From positions 27,501,172-27,565,171 of the forward strand of contig OY720344.1 of NCBI GenBank assembly GCA_963082975.1: DNA of 64,000 bases, read 5' to 3'. Positions 22,933-35,251 of this stretch are shown in pieces (within the stretch, counting starts at the first letter, position 1; the number at the start of each line of letters is the position of its first letter). The position numbers were made by a program, and so were the translations under genes. The notes below the pieces were generated by a model. It was not told the origin of the DNA. It did no database searches and saw only the letters and a list, made by a program, of their open reading frames with translations. The DNA comes from Labia minor (lineage: Eukaryota > Arthropoda > Insecta > Dermaptera > Spongiphoridae).

Positions 22933-23988
22933 TTACACGCTTGGTATATACTCTACATTAATTTTACATATTCATAAATTACATAAATATATTATTTGAT
23001 TTCATTAAGTTAAAGTATTATATTATAATCGAAATCAGTATTTTTACTTTTTTTATATCTTATCTTATTATACTAGTAAAAATTGTATATATATATAATA
23101 TAGGATAAAATATTATATCAAGTAAATTTGATATATTTTCCGTCTTGAAATGAAGATCAAGTTATTTTTGGGAACAATCTTTTTTGAATACCCATTTAAC
23201 AATTGTAATAAATAATTAAAAAATTGTAAAATTTTTAAAGCTTATAATAATAAATTGTAAATTTGTTAAAGGGTCGAGCGATAGCGATAAAATTGTATAA
23301 TAATTTAAAATATAATTGAAATTATTTTTTATGAATGAAAAAAGATGATTATAATGATATTCATATCAAAAATAATTAAATTATATTAATATCAACTTAT
23401 TAATTCAAATAATTATTTTTCTAAATTTAAATTATTGTAAAAATAATTGGAGAAAATTATATTATTTCTATTTATTAATAAAAAAACCCTTGAAATAATT
23501 TGATAATTTAGTGTACATAAGTATATAGAAAATAAAAAAAATAAAAAATTAAGAGAAAGCAATTAAGGAAACATAATTAATTTTCATCTATGGTTAACCA
23601 TTTTTTAACATTCTCAAAGCAACAATTTGTCATTTATGTAGTACTCTCCTAATATAATTAATTTTCAAGATAGAAAAAATTGTCTTTGCCTGACAGTTGA
23701 AAAAGTAAAAACATATAATATATAATAGAAATTCTCGAATAAATAATGACATTCTGACATTCAAAATTGAAAATTTTATTAAGGTAAAAATTATTTTTCA
23801 CTACAATTTATTAAATAGAAAACAAATCTAATGTACTTTTAATTTGATGATAAAAATAATTATAATAAAAACGCTATGAAAACTTTGCATATATAAAATT
23901 TATAGTAATAATAATAAGGCGATAAATGGAGCGAAATGAAATTCATTTAGTAAATGCATTTTATTAATAAAATTTATAAATAAATTAG

Positions 23989-24023
<35 letters not shown>

Positions 24024-24471
24024 TGGCTTTAGTAAAAAATGGCATATATCAAAATTTATGAATAAACACTAATTTTTATTATTGTTTTAATTTGACTGGC
24101 TTTCATGTAATAAAACAACCCTTTATCAATATTTATTCTTAAAATAATTATCATTAATTAATATTATTAAAATTTACAATATTAAAACAGTGATTCGTTT
24201 GTATGTTAATTCATATTTTCGAAATTATTTTTTAATCTTCTTATTAATGTTTAAATGAAAATAAAAGAATTATCTATATAGATATTTCTATAAGATAATA
24301 TTTAAATGAGTTTAGACATGCGTTATGAGTGTTTATTTACAAATTTATTTTTAGATACCTAATTAATTAAATTAGAAAGCTTGGAATTTTAAAAATGATT
24401 TTTAATATTATTTTAAAATTCATTTAATTTTTTTCTGTAAAATAGAAAAAAAAATTAATCTAATTATTCTA

Positions 24472-24513
<42 letters not shown>

Positions 24514-25412
24514 TTATATTATTTCTCTAATAAATACATCATAGTACCTATAAATATTAAACTCTATCAGGATACAATTATGAATTACGAGACAATTTTC
24601 TTCATATCATTAAGGGCAACTTATCGCCTAGATATTTTTTTCTGTTTAGAAGCTTTAAACCAAAATAAAAATAATAATTTAATAAAATGTTTGTTAAAAA
24701 ACTGAGAACAAAAATGAATGTTCGCAATATAGAGTATTTTTTTCCACAATTCAATCTTTTTATTTAATCTCTTATTTTAAGATGTATAACTTTAGTGAAA
24801 GTATCGTGGGTTTTCTTGATTCTCGTCACGTGACTAAAATACAGGAGTTTCTTTAATTTAATTTTGTTATTGGCCTGTGTGAGTTTGCTTCTATATTCAT
24901 CTAAGATCTTAGTAAACTTACGCCTTGAAACTTCTCTTTATATTTTGTACTAGTTGTCTTATACTTAATTGTGTTGTGATAGATTTTTCTTTAATACATA
25001 ATTCCTCATTAATATTCTTCACCAATATTTTATTCAAATATAAAATTAATACAAATTTATTTATTTATTATTCTACTCTTCTTTTAACTTGAGGTAAATG
25101 GACTTAATATGGTATATATTGTCCTATATATTAGATGCTTAGTATGGGTTGGATTATTTAAAAAAATGGGATTAAAATTAATAAAATAGATCTTTAATTT
25201 AATTAGAAGTACACTGTTTATTGCTAATAGAAAATAGTTGGTCGACCACTTTGCTATTAATTTTTATTAGTATAGTGTTCAGTGCAAGATGACCCTCCGG
25301 GTGGTTCCTCTTCCAAGCATTCAATTATACATCTTCTCTAGGCAGCAACTTGTTGGACTAAATGTATGATCTTGGCAGTGTTGTATCACTTAGAAATGAC
25401 GCCTCAATTATG
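22933..25412. other. AT-rich non-coding stretch
   Basis: Essentially plain AT-rich sequence. TA dinucleotide tracts lie at about 23993-24020 and 24477-24510. A TCACGTGA E-box palindrome occurs near 24827. The segment 25260-25410 is more complex but has no recognisable feature. Confidence 0.5.
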
Positions 25413-25604
25413 TGCCTTGAAAAAGTAGAATTCATGACAATAGGTCCCTTTCACCAAACGATCCTATTTCAATTACATTATTCTCTTATTAGGTAAAATG
25501 GATGTACGAGTACTAGGTTTGCTTTAAATGTTTATTTATGGTGTCTTAATGATATTCCTCTATTAAAAAGGCATTTTTATGCTATATATATATAATATAT
25601 AAAC
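25413..25604 (+). repeat. Unnamed dispersed repeat E, copy 1
   Basis: Aligns by eye, in order and on the same strand, with 43224-43418: shared words include CTTGAAAA, ATGA-A-GTCCC, GATCCT-TTTC, CATTATTCT, TTAGGTAA, TTTATTTATGG and AAAAGGCATTTTT. Divergence is high, so the copies are old. No ends, inverted repeats or coding potential were found and the family is unknown to me. Confidence 0.55.
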
Positions 25605-27690
25605 ATTTAGTATTTAGTGTCTAAAATAAAATGAAAATTTAATTCTTCAGTTGTTATTAATAATTTTTTTCTAGATATTTGAATATATTTATGTCTTGTT
25701 TTTCTAAACTCTCATTATCACATCTAATACTAATTTACTGGTACATAACTACATAGATCTACATTCTTATGTTTAAAGAATTATTCAGGTCTTGATCAAA
25801 ATGAGCATATGTTTTTGAGATCAGAATTAGTCTTTTTAAAATATCCCCTTTCTTCCTTATAAAATGTAATATATATAAAAATTTAAAAAAAAACAATTAT
25901 CCTGCAATACTTATTTCAGCCTATGGTAGTTCTCTTACATAGAATGTTTGATCCTCCCTTCTAATTTCGACTTCCCTCTTCTTCCAAAATCTATTATCTA
26001 CACATTTAGTCTATCCCTAGAGACCCCTGACGTGTTTGTGTCTCAGATATAACTCTAAATGGCTTGTAGATCTTTGCCCATTTGGCCAATTAGTTGTCCC
26101 TCTCACTTGATAAATCTTAATTATCATGCAATTGTTAATTGTCGTAAAATTTCAAATCCATCAAGGGGGTTCTTAATAAAGAATAAAATTTAAGAAACAA
26201 ATAATATTTGCTTTAAATTAAATTAATTATAATAATTTTAATAATTTTCATTTTTTATACAATAAACTTTGTGTCTGAATTAGGTATATTAAAAAAATAG
26301 GTCAATTGCTACAGTCATTTGCACTTAATTCGATAGTATTTAAATGGAATGACATCGTAAAAATTAAAATTTTATATTTGAGATATACTACTATTAAACA
26401 TTTGAAGAATTATATAAAAAAACCTATATTAAAAAATATATTATATATTTATTAAAATATTATGTCCTTTTAGAAATGAATTATTTAAATGTGTACTCAT
26501 TAAACTTCATTTAATTTAAGAGGATAAGAGACAAAAATGAACTATTATAAATGTAAATAGTTCTTCATAATTCTTAAAATTTTATCAACTAATGCTAAAA
26601 TAATAATTTATATATTTCTAAGGTAAATAATTCAATTATTTAATAAATACAAAAAAAAAAAAAAATAAAAAAATAAATATAGCATATTGATGTTAAGATA
26701 TATTATAATTAAAATAACTATTGTTTTATTAAATGTACATGGATAAAAGAATACGTTTTATCTAGTTATTTTGCTTTTATAATATTTAAATTAATCATAC
26801 AAAAACAAAAACAAAAAACACATTTAAATAAATAAATGAATTGAATTTGTATGGGGATTATATAAAGGAAGCTTTTTGAAGTAACATGAATCAGGCTTTT
26901 AATAAAGTAAATGTATTTTTATATATCAAAAGATTATTTTAAATTAAAAGAATGTTTTGTTAATTATATTTTTGTTGGAATGACGTAAATTTAAAAGTTA
27001 TTAAAAAAAAAATATCATAGAACCTAATTAATTAAATTTAATTTAATCTTAATATTTATGACGAAAATTCAAATGACAAGATCTCACAACGTAGTAATTG
27101 AATTTTTAGAAAAGCAAATAATTAAATTAAAAAATATAAATTCATTTATAATGTAGGCACTGACTGGTTAGTTATGATGATAGGCTATAAGGGGTGAATA
27201 AAATAAAAATTAAGGAATATATATATTTTTTCTTTCATATTGAAAAAAAAGAAAAATCATAAAAGAAAGTTAAAGGGATATTAACGGAGACAAATTTCTC
27301 TTAGTCATCTTAACAAGAATATCTTTTGAAATTGTCAATTATTGACAGCAGTAAAGATATTAGTCCAATAATTTCTCTCACATTACATTTATTTGCTCCT
27401 ATATATTCTTATATATAATAGGATTTGTATAATAATAACTTCAGACAGACACCTTTGACAATGAATCGAGGTTATTATATATACATATTATTTAAAATTT
27501 TATAGTAAATATTATTATGCACCAAAAGCCTTTCATTTCGTCAAAATTTATCAAAAATTATCAAAATTAAAATGAAAAAAAAATCTATAATTTTTTTTTG
27601 TTTTTATAATATGGATGTGAGACATAATCCATTTCTTAAGATGACTAAAATAATATTAAGATTTTTAAAAATAAAATTTTTCGAAAACAA
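25605..27690. other. AT-rich non-coding stretch
   Basis: Mostly plain sequence. At 25915-26160 composition is less extreme, with words such as TTTGGCCAATTAG and GCAATTGTTAATTG that are homeodomain-like; it may be a conserved non-coding element. No gene or transposon recognised. Confidence 0.4.
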
Positions 27691-27699
27691 CATACTACC

Positions 27700-27895
27700 T
27701 CGTGATTTGAGAAGCAAATGAAAAAAGTGAATTTCCATGAAAATTCATGAATTGGGAATAATAATAATAATAATAATTGTTTCCTCATCCGCCCTATTCT
27801 CCGGATTTAGCCCCAAGTGACTATTTCTTTCCAAACCTGAAGAAATGGCTCGGCGAAAAGAGATTTGACTCCAACGATGAAATGATCTCAAAATA
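27700..27895 (+). pseudogene. Mariner transposase fragment
   Basis: From about 27781 the plus strand reads FPHPPYSPDLAPSDYF then, after a frame change, FPNLKKWLGEKRFDSNDEMI. This is the segment around the third catalytic aspartate of a mariner transposase and the text just after it. The stretch before it (TACCTCGTGATTTGAGAAGC) matches the inverse of 50475-50500, so it belongs to the same family as the 50130-50612 element. A (AATA)n expansion has replaced part of the gene. No terminal repeats are attached. Confidence 0.82.
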
Positions 27896-27913
27896 AAATA
27901 AAGATTTAAATTC

Positions 27914-27992
27914 GATATGGGGGCTCAGGATAGAGATGGTTGGAGTGATGTAATTGCTCCGTCCATAAATTTCCCTATCACTAGATAGATTT
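27914..27992 (+). pseudogene. RTE-like LINE fragment L4
   Basis: A scrap reading MGAQDRDGWSDVIAP then INFP, which corresponds to the VAQNMDTWRSVVAAAKNFRVP end of the LINE tail, followed by an ACTAGATAGATT remnant of its ATAG tail. Very short and highly diverged. Confidence 0.6.
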
Positions 27993-29364
27993 TAATATAT
28001 TTTTTATTTACTTAGGTTTATTAAAATTATTTTAATATTTATTGTATTATTGTATTATTATTATATATTTATTATTATATATAGTCATGTTAAATAGCTA
28101 ATAAACTACTTAAACCTACACTTTTGATAATGATTGTTATTTATCTTCATTAATTTTCAAGTAAAATGGTTTGAATGTTCTCAGGTCTTAACTCTAAATC
28201 TGAACAACGGAAATCATGACTTCATAAGATGATTCCAAGAAATATTTAACCTCCCATTAGAGCAACATGTACGATGATCATTCAAGACTCTCCAAGTCCA
28301 GCAAACAATGAATATTTATTAAGTCGTTGACTACTTTGTAAGAGTTTGACCTGAGGTTGTTGAGTCTTGTAAAGTCCATTAGTCAAACGCCGCAGTTACT
28401 CTGAAAAATGTGCAAATGTATAATTCAATTATATTCATAAAAAGTAAACTATATTATGTGTTTTTCAATTAATAATAAATTCAAATCAATTACAAAATAT
28501 AATTAAAAATTTAATTTTTAATTTGTTCACTCATTATTTTTATGAAATTATATTAAATAATTTTATAATATAATTCATCCTACTTTTAATCAAATATTTC
28601 AAATAGCTATTATTATTTCATATTTGCTAAAGAATTGATTAAATATTTCAGTTATAATAATTAATCTCAATTAATACTTATCGATTACTTGTTATATATT
28701 GGGGTTAAAATTTCGCATTTAAATACAATAAATAATTCGTGTAATGCTAAAGTCGTGAGACTAGGATAATGACACATACATGCGGTTCGGGTTTAAATAG
28801 TTAACTCAGCTGTCAACAACCCCCTTTGCAATTAATTCTCTCTCGACATTAAATTCCTAATGAGCTTCTAGGTGAATTGGATTTGTCAGTTAATCATTGA
28901 AATTTAGGCGAGTAAAAGTAGAAAGGGGGAGGATTTACTGTTGGACGATGTGATTGGTACGGTGTCTTCGAGAGTAATCAAAGAATTTTGAAATTAACTC
29001 AAATCATCATCTTGATTTTCATATTTTTAATTAATTCTATTTATATTGCTTCATATTTCAAATAATATGATTATTTATTTGTTAAAAATAAATAGATTTA
29101 ACCTTTAATCACCTCCTTGTATTTATTTTTTTTTTAATTTAAATATCTATGTATTTTAATCTCTATTTTCAGAAGATTCACATGGAATTGAAACTAAGAT
29201 TAAATTCTGTGGTTTAAACAAAAACAGTTTATGAGAAGATAATATAAAAAATATTAAAAGATCAAAAGTATTAGAGCAGGTGTACTTTAAAGAATATATT
29301 ATTGTAAACAAAAATTTCACTGTAACCTTAAATCATAAAGAAAGACAAAAATATCATAGTCCAT
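27993..29364. other. AT-rich stretch with two complex patches
   Basis: Two unique patches, 28180-28420 and 28720-28990, are less AT-rich. The second contains AACTCAGCTGTCAACAACCC, TAATCATTGAAATTTAGG and an ATTAATT word. They might be cis-regulatory elements, but no specific call is possible. There is no coding frame. Confidence 0.35.
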
Positions 29365-30582
29365 TATTACAATACATTATCAACCCATTTGGAAAATATA
29401 TATTTTTCCCTAATTGAACTCATAAGAAATTGGAAACCTACGAGATGGACGAAAGACAATGAAGACCTATCCATAAAAGGAGGGAGACCTAACTCATTAA
29501 ATGCACTATGGACAAGACTGACAGAAACACAATTGAAAACACAACTGATGAACATACTTTGGATCATTTACTCACATGCACATACACAGACATACACATT
29601 AATGAGGAATGGAAAAAATGGAGACAAGATCAAAGGACGATATGGGAAAATCGTCTACTATCTGTGTGGATAGACCAATTTAACCTCGATATAAAGACTA
29701 AATGGTGCGAGTTCCTTCTAATAATGGAAAAGGAAAAATACACAATACAAATTTATCTTTGTATGATGATCAGTGGCGTACCTAAGGGGGGGGGGGGCGG
29801 TGGGTGCGGTCCGCACCGGGCGGCACTTATCTTGGGGCAGCATTTTTTATATTTAGTTATAGTTGTAAAAAGCAACTTATTCATTTCATATTTATTTTTT
29901 TGCTTTCTTGAATAATAAATAATTATTATGATTATTATAAGTTTACTATTTGATTTATATAAATTATGACCAACTATATGATTTCGAATATTATTCCTCG
30001 GTGTATATAAATGCATTTTAGTGTAAATTTTGAATTCTAATTCCAAGAACAGGATAATAATTTTATTTTATTGTATTCATTAAAATTCGTTGAATTCGTA
30101 AACGCATCTTTAAGATTTTGTTCGGCAAAATTATCTTCGTTCTACAATGAGTCAATTAAGACTACAAAATCTTGCAATATTGCCAATAGAACAAGAAATT
30201 ACAAATAATATAAATTTTGAAAGCTAGAAGAGTAAATATTATATAAATATGTTTACGAGTGCATACAAATATGTGTAAAAAATTTACTCTGTGTATTAAT
30301 TAATATTGATTAAATAACTTAATAATTTATTTAAGTGAATTAATTTATAAAAACCACTATTTCATTGACTTATAATAGAAAGGGCGGCAAACTGGAGATC
30401 GCCCCGGGCGGCAAAAGTTCTAGGTCCGCCACTGATGATGATACATATAGTGTTGTGATATCTTAATATTCTATTTGTATCTTATTAGAATTATTAAGTT
30501 TTACTGTTAATTATAATACTTAAATTTAGCCTAAACCTCACAAAGAGGAAGGGGAAGAATCTTATTAAATAAATAAATAAAT
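29365..30582 (+). pseudogene. LINE-like coding fragment interrupted by a hAT element
   Basis: From 29389 to about 29770 the plus strand stays open in two successive frames: one reads WKPTRWTKDNEDLSIKGGRP and continues NSLNALWTRLTETQLKTQL, the other reads TDEHTLDHLLTCTYTDIHIN then EEWKKWRQDQRTIWENRLL. The C/H spacing in HTLDHLLTC...H is reminiscent of the zinc-knuckle-like end of R1/Jockey-type reverse transcriptases, but I am not sure. After the hAT insertion the text resumes and ends in ATTAAATAAATAAATAAATA (to 30582), a tail type usual for LINEs. A frameshift separates the frames, so it is dead. Confidence 0.4.
29771..30434. mobile_element. hAT-type non-autonomous element
   Basis: Ends are CAGTGGCGTACCTAAG on the left and the inverse of CAGTGGCGGACCTAG on the right, with an exact 8-base duplication ATGATGAT (29763-29770 and 30435-30442). 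The ends are GC-rich (a run of G at 29787-29798, GGGCGGC repeats on both sides) while the centre is AT-rich and non-coding. These features fit the hAT superfamily. It interrupts the LINE-like fragment. Confidence 0.88.
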
Positions 30583-31980
30583 ATTTTCCCCTAATTTCTA
30601 TATTAAGTAATTTGTTTTTAGTCTACTAAAGTTAATATAAATTGACATTTTTTCCAATTTAATAAATATATATTTTTTGAACTATTAATAATAAAATAGT
30701 TTTTAACTGTTCAGTGTGTTTTAGTTGAATTTCGAATTTAAATTTGGGTCTAATTTTCTTTGAATTCTAAAATATTACTTTTACTTGGGTTGAATTTGGA
30801 TTCTGGCTATTGACAATTTCCCTTCAAAGGTTCTCTTGAATTTGAAGTTTCTAAGACGACCAAAGAGAAGGAGAAGGAGAACGGGAGAGTAAAGGGAATC
30901 AAGTTTAAATATTCTTGTTTATCTTAATGCAAACTAACCTCAAGAGAATAAATAATTATTTTTATTTTGAACATTAAAGTAGAAGTCATGAACTACTAGA
31001 GTGAAAAATTAAACTTGGTAAAAATTAAAAAATAAATATATTTATAAAAAAAAATTTGATATTTTCGAGAATATTATAAAATTCTCATTCTTTTTATCGA
31101 CCGACGATAGTAAGGGAGGTATTGTTTTAATTTGAATTAATTCCATAAAATTTTAAATAACAATAATATATAATAAATTCTTTTAGGTAAGTAATTGAAA
31201 AAAGCCATCAATGGAAAAATAGGTTATTTCATTCATAATCAATTCTTTATGAGTATTTTCACAAATCTTTTTAATCCCACCTGTTTTTTTTTATGATTAT
31301 TGATGAACAAATATGAAAATGCTATTTTCTCTTCATCTTTTTTTTTTTATTTAAAAAAAAACAAATTCTATAATCCACAATTTGTTTTTGCTTTCGTTCT
31401 CTTTACAATTCATCATTGTTTTTGTTTAGGATCATGAATTATTGCTAATTGCTTTGTCGGTCTTTTCCTTGGCATTTATAATTAATAATTTAGATATATA
31501 ATTTGTGTTTGGGGCATATCTTCTTTTGATAACAACATTATTTTCTAACAAATTGTTCAAAATAAAATTAATTAAAGGATAATTTTGTATAAAAACAGGC
31601 AAATTTATTAATTAATTAATCAATTATTAAAATAGGATTAAAATTTATGATAATTTTATTTTTCTATTTGAAAAGATAATAAACTGTTATAGTTGTTTTA
31701 TATAATAAATATAATTATTTAATACACATGTATCAATCAATTTTTCTTGTTTAATGGCCTTGAGATTAAAGCTATTTTTGTTAAAAATGCATATGTGATA
31801 TGCCTTAAAGGGACAGAGTGGTTGACATTCGATGTTTTCATAATATCATAGAAATTCCCCACGAAATTAAAAAAAAAATCTAATACACAAATCATTATTA
31901 ATCATAACAATATACGATTTTATAAATTTGAAAAATTATAAAAAAATAATCTAACAATAAGACTATATGATTTGAATTCA
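30583..31980. other. AT-rich stretch with a family C remnant
   Basis: No gene seen. A 33-base remnant of family C lies at 31096-31128: T run, TCGACCGACGATAGTAAGGG and AGGTATTGTTTT. It matches only the first bases of the element, so it is a 5' scrap. The rest is AT-rich filler with an (GAGAAG)-like purine patch near 30865. Confidence 0.5.
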
Positions 31981-32470
31981 CTATCTATCTATCTATATCT
32001 CTGTGGCTCTCGAAAGTTCTTGGCCGCAGCAACTACACTTCTCCAAGTGTCCCTATTCTGGGCCACAACCCTCTAATCCCTATCATCTCCCATATCACTC
32101 ACGTCTCTTCCTACATTATCCACCCACCGCGTCCTTGGTCTTCCAAGCGGGTGTTTCCCACTCGGTCTCCCCACCAATATATTTTCGCCATTCTTTCCTT
32201 CCCCATTCTAGCCACGTATCTGCCCATCGTAGCCCTCTCGATTTTATAATTCTAACTATATCTGGACATGCTTAGAGGTCATGCAATTCCTCGTTATGCA
32301 GTCTCCGCCATTCCCTGGTGACCTCATCTTTCTTTGGTCCATAAATGCTTCGCAGAATCCTATTCTCAAATACTCTAAATCTACTCTCGTCTCCTAAGGT
32401 CATAGACCATGCCTCACACCTATACAATACAACAGGAAAAATAATTGTTTTATATATTTTAATTATTTGA
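31981..32470 (-). pseudogene. RTE-like LINE fragment L5
   Basis: Minus-strand copy with the tail CTATCTATCTATCTATAT (inverse of ATAG repeats) at 31981-31998. It reads, with frameshifts, PVVLYRCEAWSMTLGDESRF, RVFENRILRSIYGPKKDEV, TREWRRLHNEELHDL, a stop, then ACPDIVRIIKSRG and further pieces down to the terminal region. It is 5'-truncated just upstream of VVLY. Similar to L6 at 39543 but more damaged. Confidence 0.85.
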
Positions 32471-32590
32471 ATTCACACTAAATAATAATTATTTCATTTC
32501 AAAAATTTAATTTGTTGAAAACATGATTATTTCTAGATAATAATGAATACTAACTGCTCAATAAAGTAAAAAAAAAATCAAATAATAAAA

Positions 32591-32860
32591 CAAAAGTCCG
32601 TCAATAAGTCCGTGACTTTTTGCATGAAATACAGATTTTTTGATAAAAAATTATTTTAATTTTCAAAGTAGTCTCCTTTGTCCAACGTTTCTCCATTTTT
32701 TTTATCTCTTCCAAAAAATAAAAATTTCATGGAAATAGTCTTCTAATAATGGATGTCGACAGGAGTCAACTAAAAGTTGCCTGCTGCCAGGAGCAGTGTT
32801 GACATTTCATTTAAGAGACAGGAAATTCAAAATGTCTCGGACTTATTGACATGCCCTTTT
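32591..32860. mobile_element. Short mariner-related MITE (family GTCAATAAGTCC)
   Basis: Both ends carry GTCAATAAGTCCG (32599-32613 and inverted near 32838-32852), followed by GACTTTTTG on the left and GACATTTTG on the right. The interior matches both flanks of the longer copy at 50130-50612, including GTCCAACGTTT, TTCCAAAAAATAA and GGAGCAGTGTTG, but lacks the transposase part. It is an internal deletion form of the same mariner. Confidence 0.8.
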
Positions 32861-33045
32861 AGAATCATTATAATTTATGTTAGAAAATAGTTGGTTATTT
32901 TCTAAAAAAATTGCATAAACAATGAAATAAATATCGTACATAAGAAATTGTAAAAATATGTATTCAATTATATTAATGTCTTTTATATATTTTTTTATAT
33001 TATCAAATATTTTATATAGATTATTAAAGCTTTGGTGGTTGTTTT

Positions 33046-33293
33046 TATTTATAACGGAATTTTGTAAATTAAACCACATATTGATATTTGTTATTGTAAA
33101 TTTATTCAAAAAATACAAACATATACACAACGTTTCGATTGCTACTTCTGCAATCGTTATCAAGCGACTGCACTGTTCGAGCGTCCAGTGACAAGTGACA
33201 ATCGAAACGTTGTGTATATGTTTGTATTTTTTGAAAAAATTTACAATAACAAATATCAATATGTGGTTTAATTTACAAAATTCCGTTATAAAT
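33046..33293. repeat. Long inverted repeat, likely Penelope-like element ends
   Basis: Two arms of about 95 bases (33046-33141 and 33199-33293) are near-perfect inverses, with a 57-base spacer. On the minus strand the left arm plus spacer reads CTTGATAACGATTGC, a 7-base loop, then GCAATCGAAACGTTGTG. This follows the layout CTGATGA-stem-GAAAC of hammerhead ribozymes that are known in the terminal repeats of Penelope-like retroelements, though the first core motif has an extra T and other changes. Head-to-head terminal repeats are also usual for that class. No reverse transcriptase is left. Open frames in both directions are by-products of the symmetry. Confidence 0.55.
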
Positions 33294-34592
33294 ATTTTAT
33301 ATAGATTACATTTTGTTCAATTAGAGAATTTTTATTATTAATAACATCTGACCTATCTGAATGTACTTCAATTCTTAATTGTATATTTATTAGAATATTT
33401 CTAGTAAATTTTAATGAAACTTTTGGCTAATGGTGTAATTTATTTTTGATCATTTTTTTTTATCCTTATGAATGTCTATTCAAAATACCAATAACTATTT
33501 ATGTAGTATATGATGTTATATTTTCTATTTATATTTTGATGTATATATTTTTATTTTACCCTTGATACTTGACATATAACAACATCACAGTTTATAAAGT
33601 ATTTATTTTTTATATTGGACATATTTATCTCGTTGCCAAATATTATTGGCCCTTTAAAATTTATTCTCCCAGGTCCCAAGACCGTTTATTATCGTTATAC
33701 AATATTTAAAAGTTTACTTCTTCTGTCTAATTTATCTTTTTTTCCTCTCCAGATACTGGCATTGATCTTCTTAAAGTTAAACTCTCTTATAACCTTTACT
33801 AGCCCTAAAATAAACCTCAAATTTAATAATACAATTTGGCAAGAACATAACCTTATACTACCAAGACAATAGACGACACAATACTGTTAATAATAAAATG
33901 AACTGGGTCTTTAAAAGACCTTTAACTAAACAGAAAATTGCTAAAATGAAATGGACCGTTTCATGAAAAGATACTTCTCTCATGGATTATAATTTAATTA
34001 ATTTAAAAATATATCTTTAATTCATTTAATCTATCTTTAAAAGTATTATAAATTTATTAATAGTATAGGAATATAATACAATTCAAATGAAATTTATATT
34101 CTTTTATGTAATTTACTTTTTACTTTTATTTACTTCTTAATATAATAGCTTTTTTTTTAAACACAAAATGTTTAAAATTATAATTTTCTAATTTAATTTC
34201 AAATCCTCTCAATTCATTCAATTCATTTTTCACATAAAAAAATTCCAACTTATGAAACTCAAACTCTTTTTTTATGGTTTTCCTAGAAGAGTTACTGAAA
34301 AAAAAAAGTTAAGATCACGGACTTAGCATCTAAATAATTCACTATTGAAAAAAAAAACTTAGCTAGCTTTTCCAATGTTATTTTGAACATTAAGAGCTTG
34401 TAACTATTTTTTGAGAAGATTTTTCCAATTTTCATTCATATCAACACAAGAACATTTTTTTACGACTATAAATCTTGTCTAAATATAGAGGTCATGTGAA
34501 TATTGTATGTTTATAACTTCTAAAAATAATAAAATTAAAAACTTTGACCTATTTTGGGTTTTAAATTAATTATAAATTATAACTACATTTTT
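33294..34592. other. AT-rich non-coding stretch
   Basis: No gene or repeat recognised. An 85-codon open frame at 33615-33872 has no resemblance to a known protein and looks like chance. Confidence 0.45.
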
Positions 34593-35251
34593 ACCGACCG
34601 ACGATAGTAAGGGAGGTATTGTTTTCACACCAAATTTCACATGTGGAGATTTTTACATATCTCCACGAATCATGCATTTTCTTAATATAAAAAAGTATTT
34701 TTAGCATGATGTCTGTCCGTCCGTCCGTCCGTCCGTTCGTCCGTCTGTCTGTCCGTCCGTCCGTATAGATGTGTACAGCCTGAACGGCTCAACCGATTTT
34801 GATGAAATTTGGTATATTTACTTAATGCATCAGTGGGATGAATTGATCAACTTTTGGTGCAAATCCGGAAACCGGAAGTGGTAGTATTACCGATCGACGA
34901 TAGGAAGGGAAGGGTTATTTTCACACCAAATTTCACATGAGGAGATTTTTTTATATATCACCACGAATCATGCACTTTGTATTGGTTTTATCCTCGGGAA
35001 ATTCATATTTATTAGTTTTTTCTTGATTTAAAATTATATGACGTAATCCAGCCATTCATGACGTCAAAGCCTGGTTTTGCATATATATTATAAATAAAAT
35101 AAAATTAAAAATGTTTATATTTATTATTTATGTATCCATATCTGTTTTTTGTTACATTAATAGATATATTAAAATTATTTGAAATTGTTTCTGTAGCTGG
35201 AAATTAATTTACTTCAAACCGTCGGTCGGTTCGGACCTGGCCATAGGTCAA
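34593..35251 (+). mobile_element. Helentron/DINE-1-like element, family C copy 2 (most complete)
   Basis: After a T run it begins ACCGACCGACG (34593-34603). A (GTCC/GTCT)n tract fills 34712-34762. CCGATTTTGATGAAATTTGG then follows at about 34793-34812, and CCGGAAACCGGAAGTGG at about 34866-34882. It ends with CGTCGGTCGGT (35220-35230), the exact inverse of the start, and a palindrome GACCT-GGCCAT-AGGTC (35234-35249). The first 90 bases recur at about 34890-34980 with a few changes (ACCGATCGACGATAGG), an internal duplication also present in copy 1. It has no coding capacity. Confidence 0.85.

Noticed and set aside
32843-33259. 138-codon minus-strand frame and 77-codon plus-strand frame
   Set aside because: Both run across the long inverted repeat, whose symmetry keeps both strands open; the translations are AT-driven Ile/Asn/Lys/Phe text with no motif.
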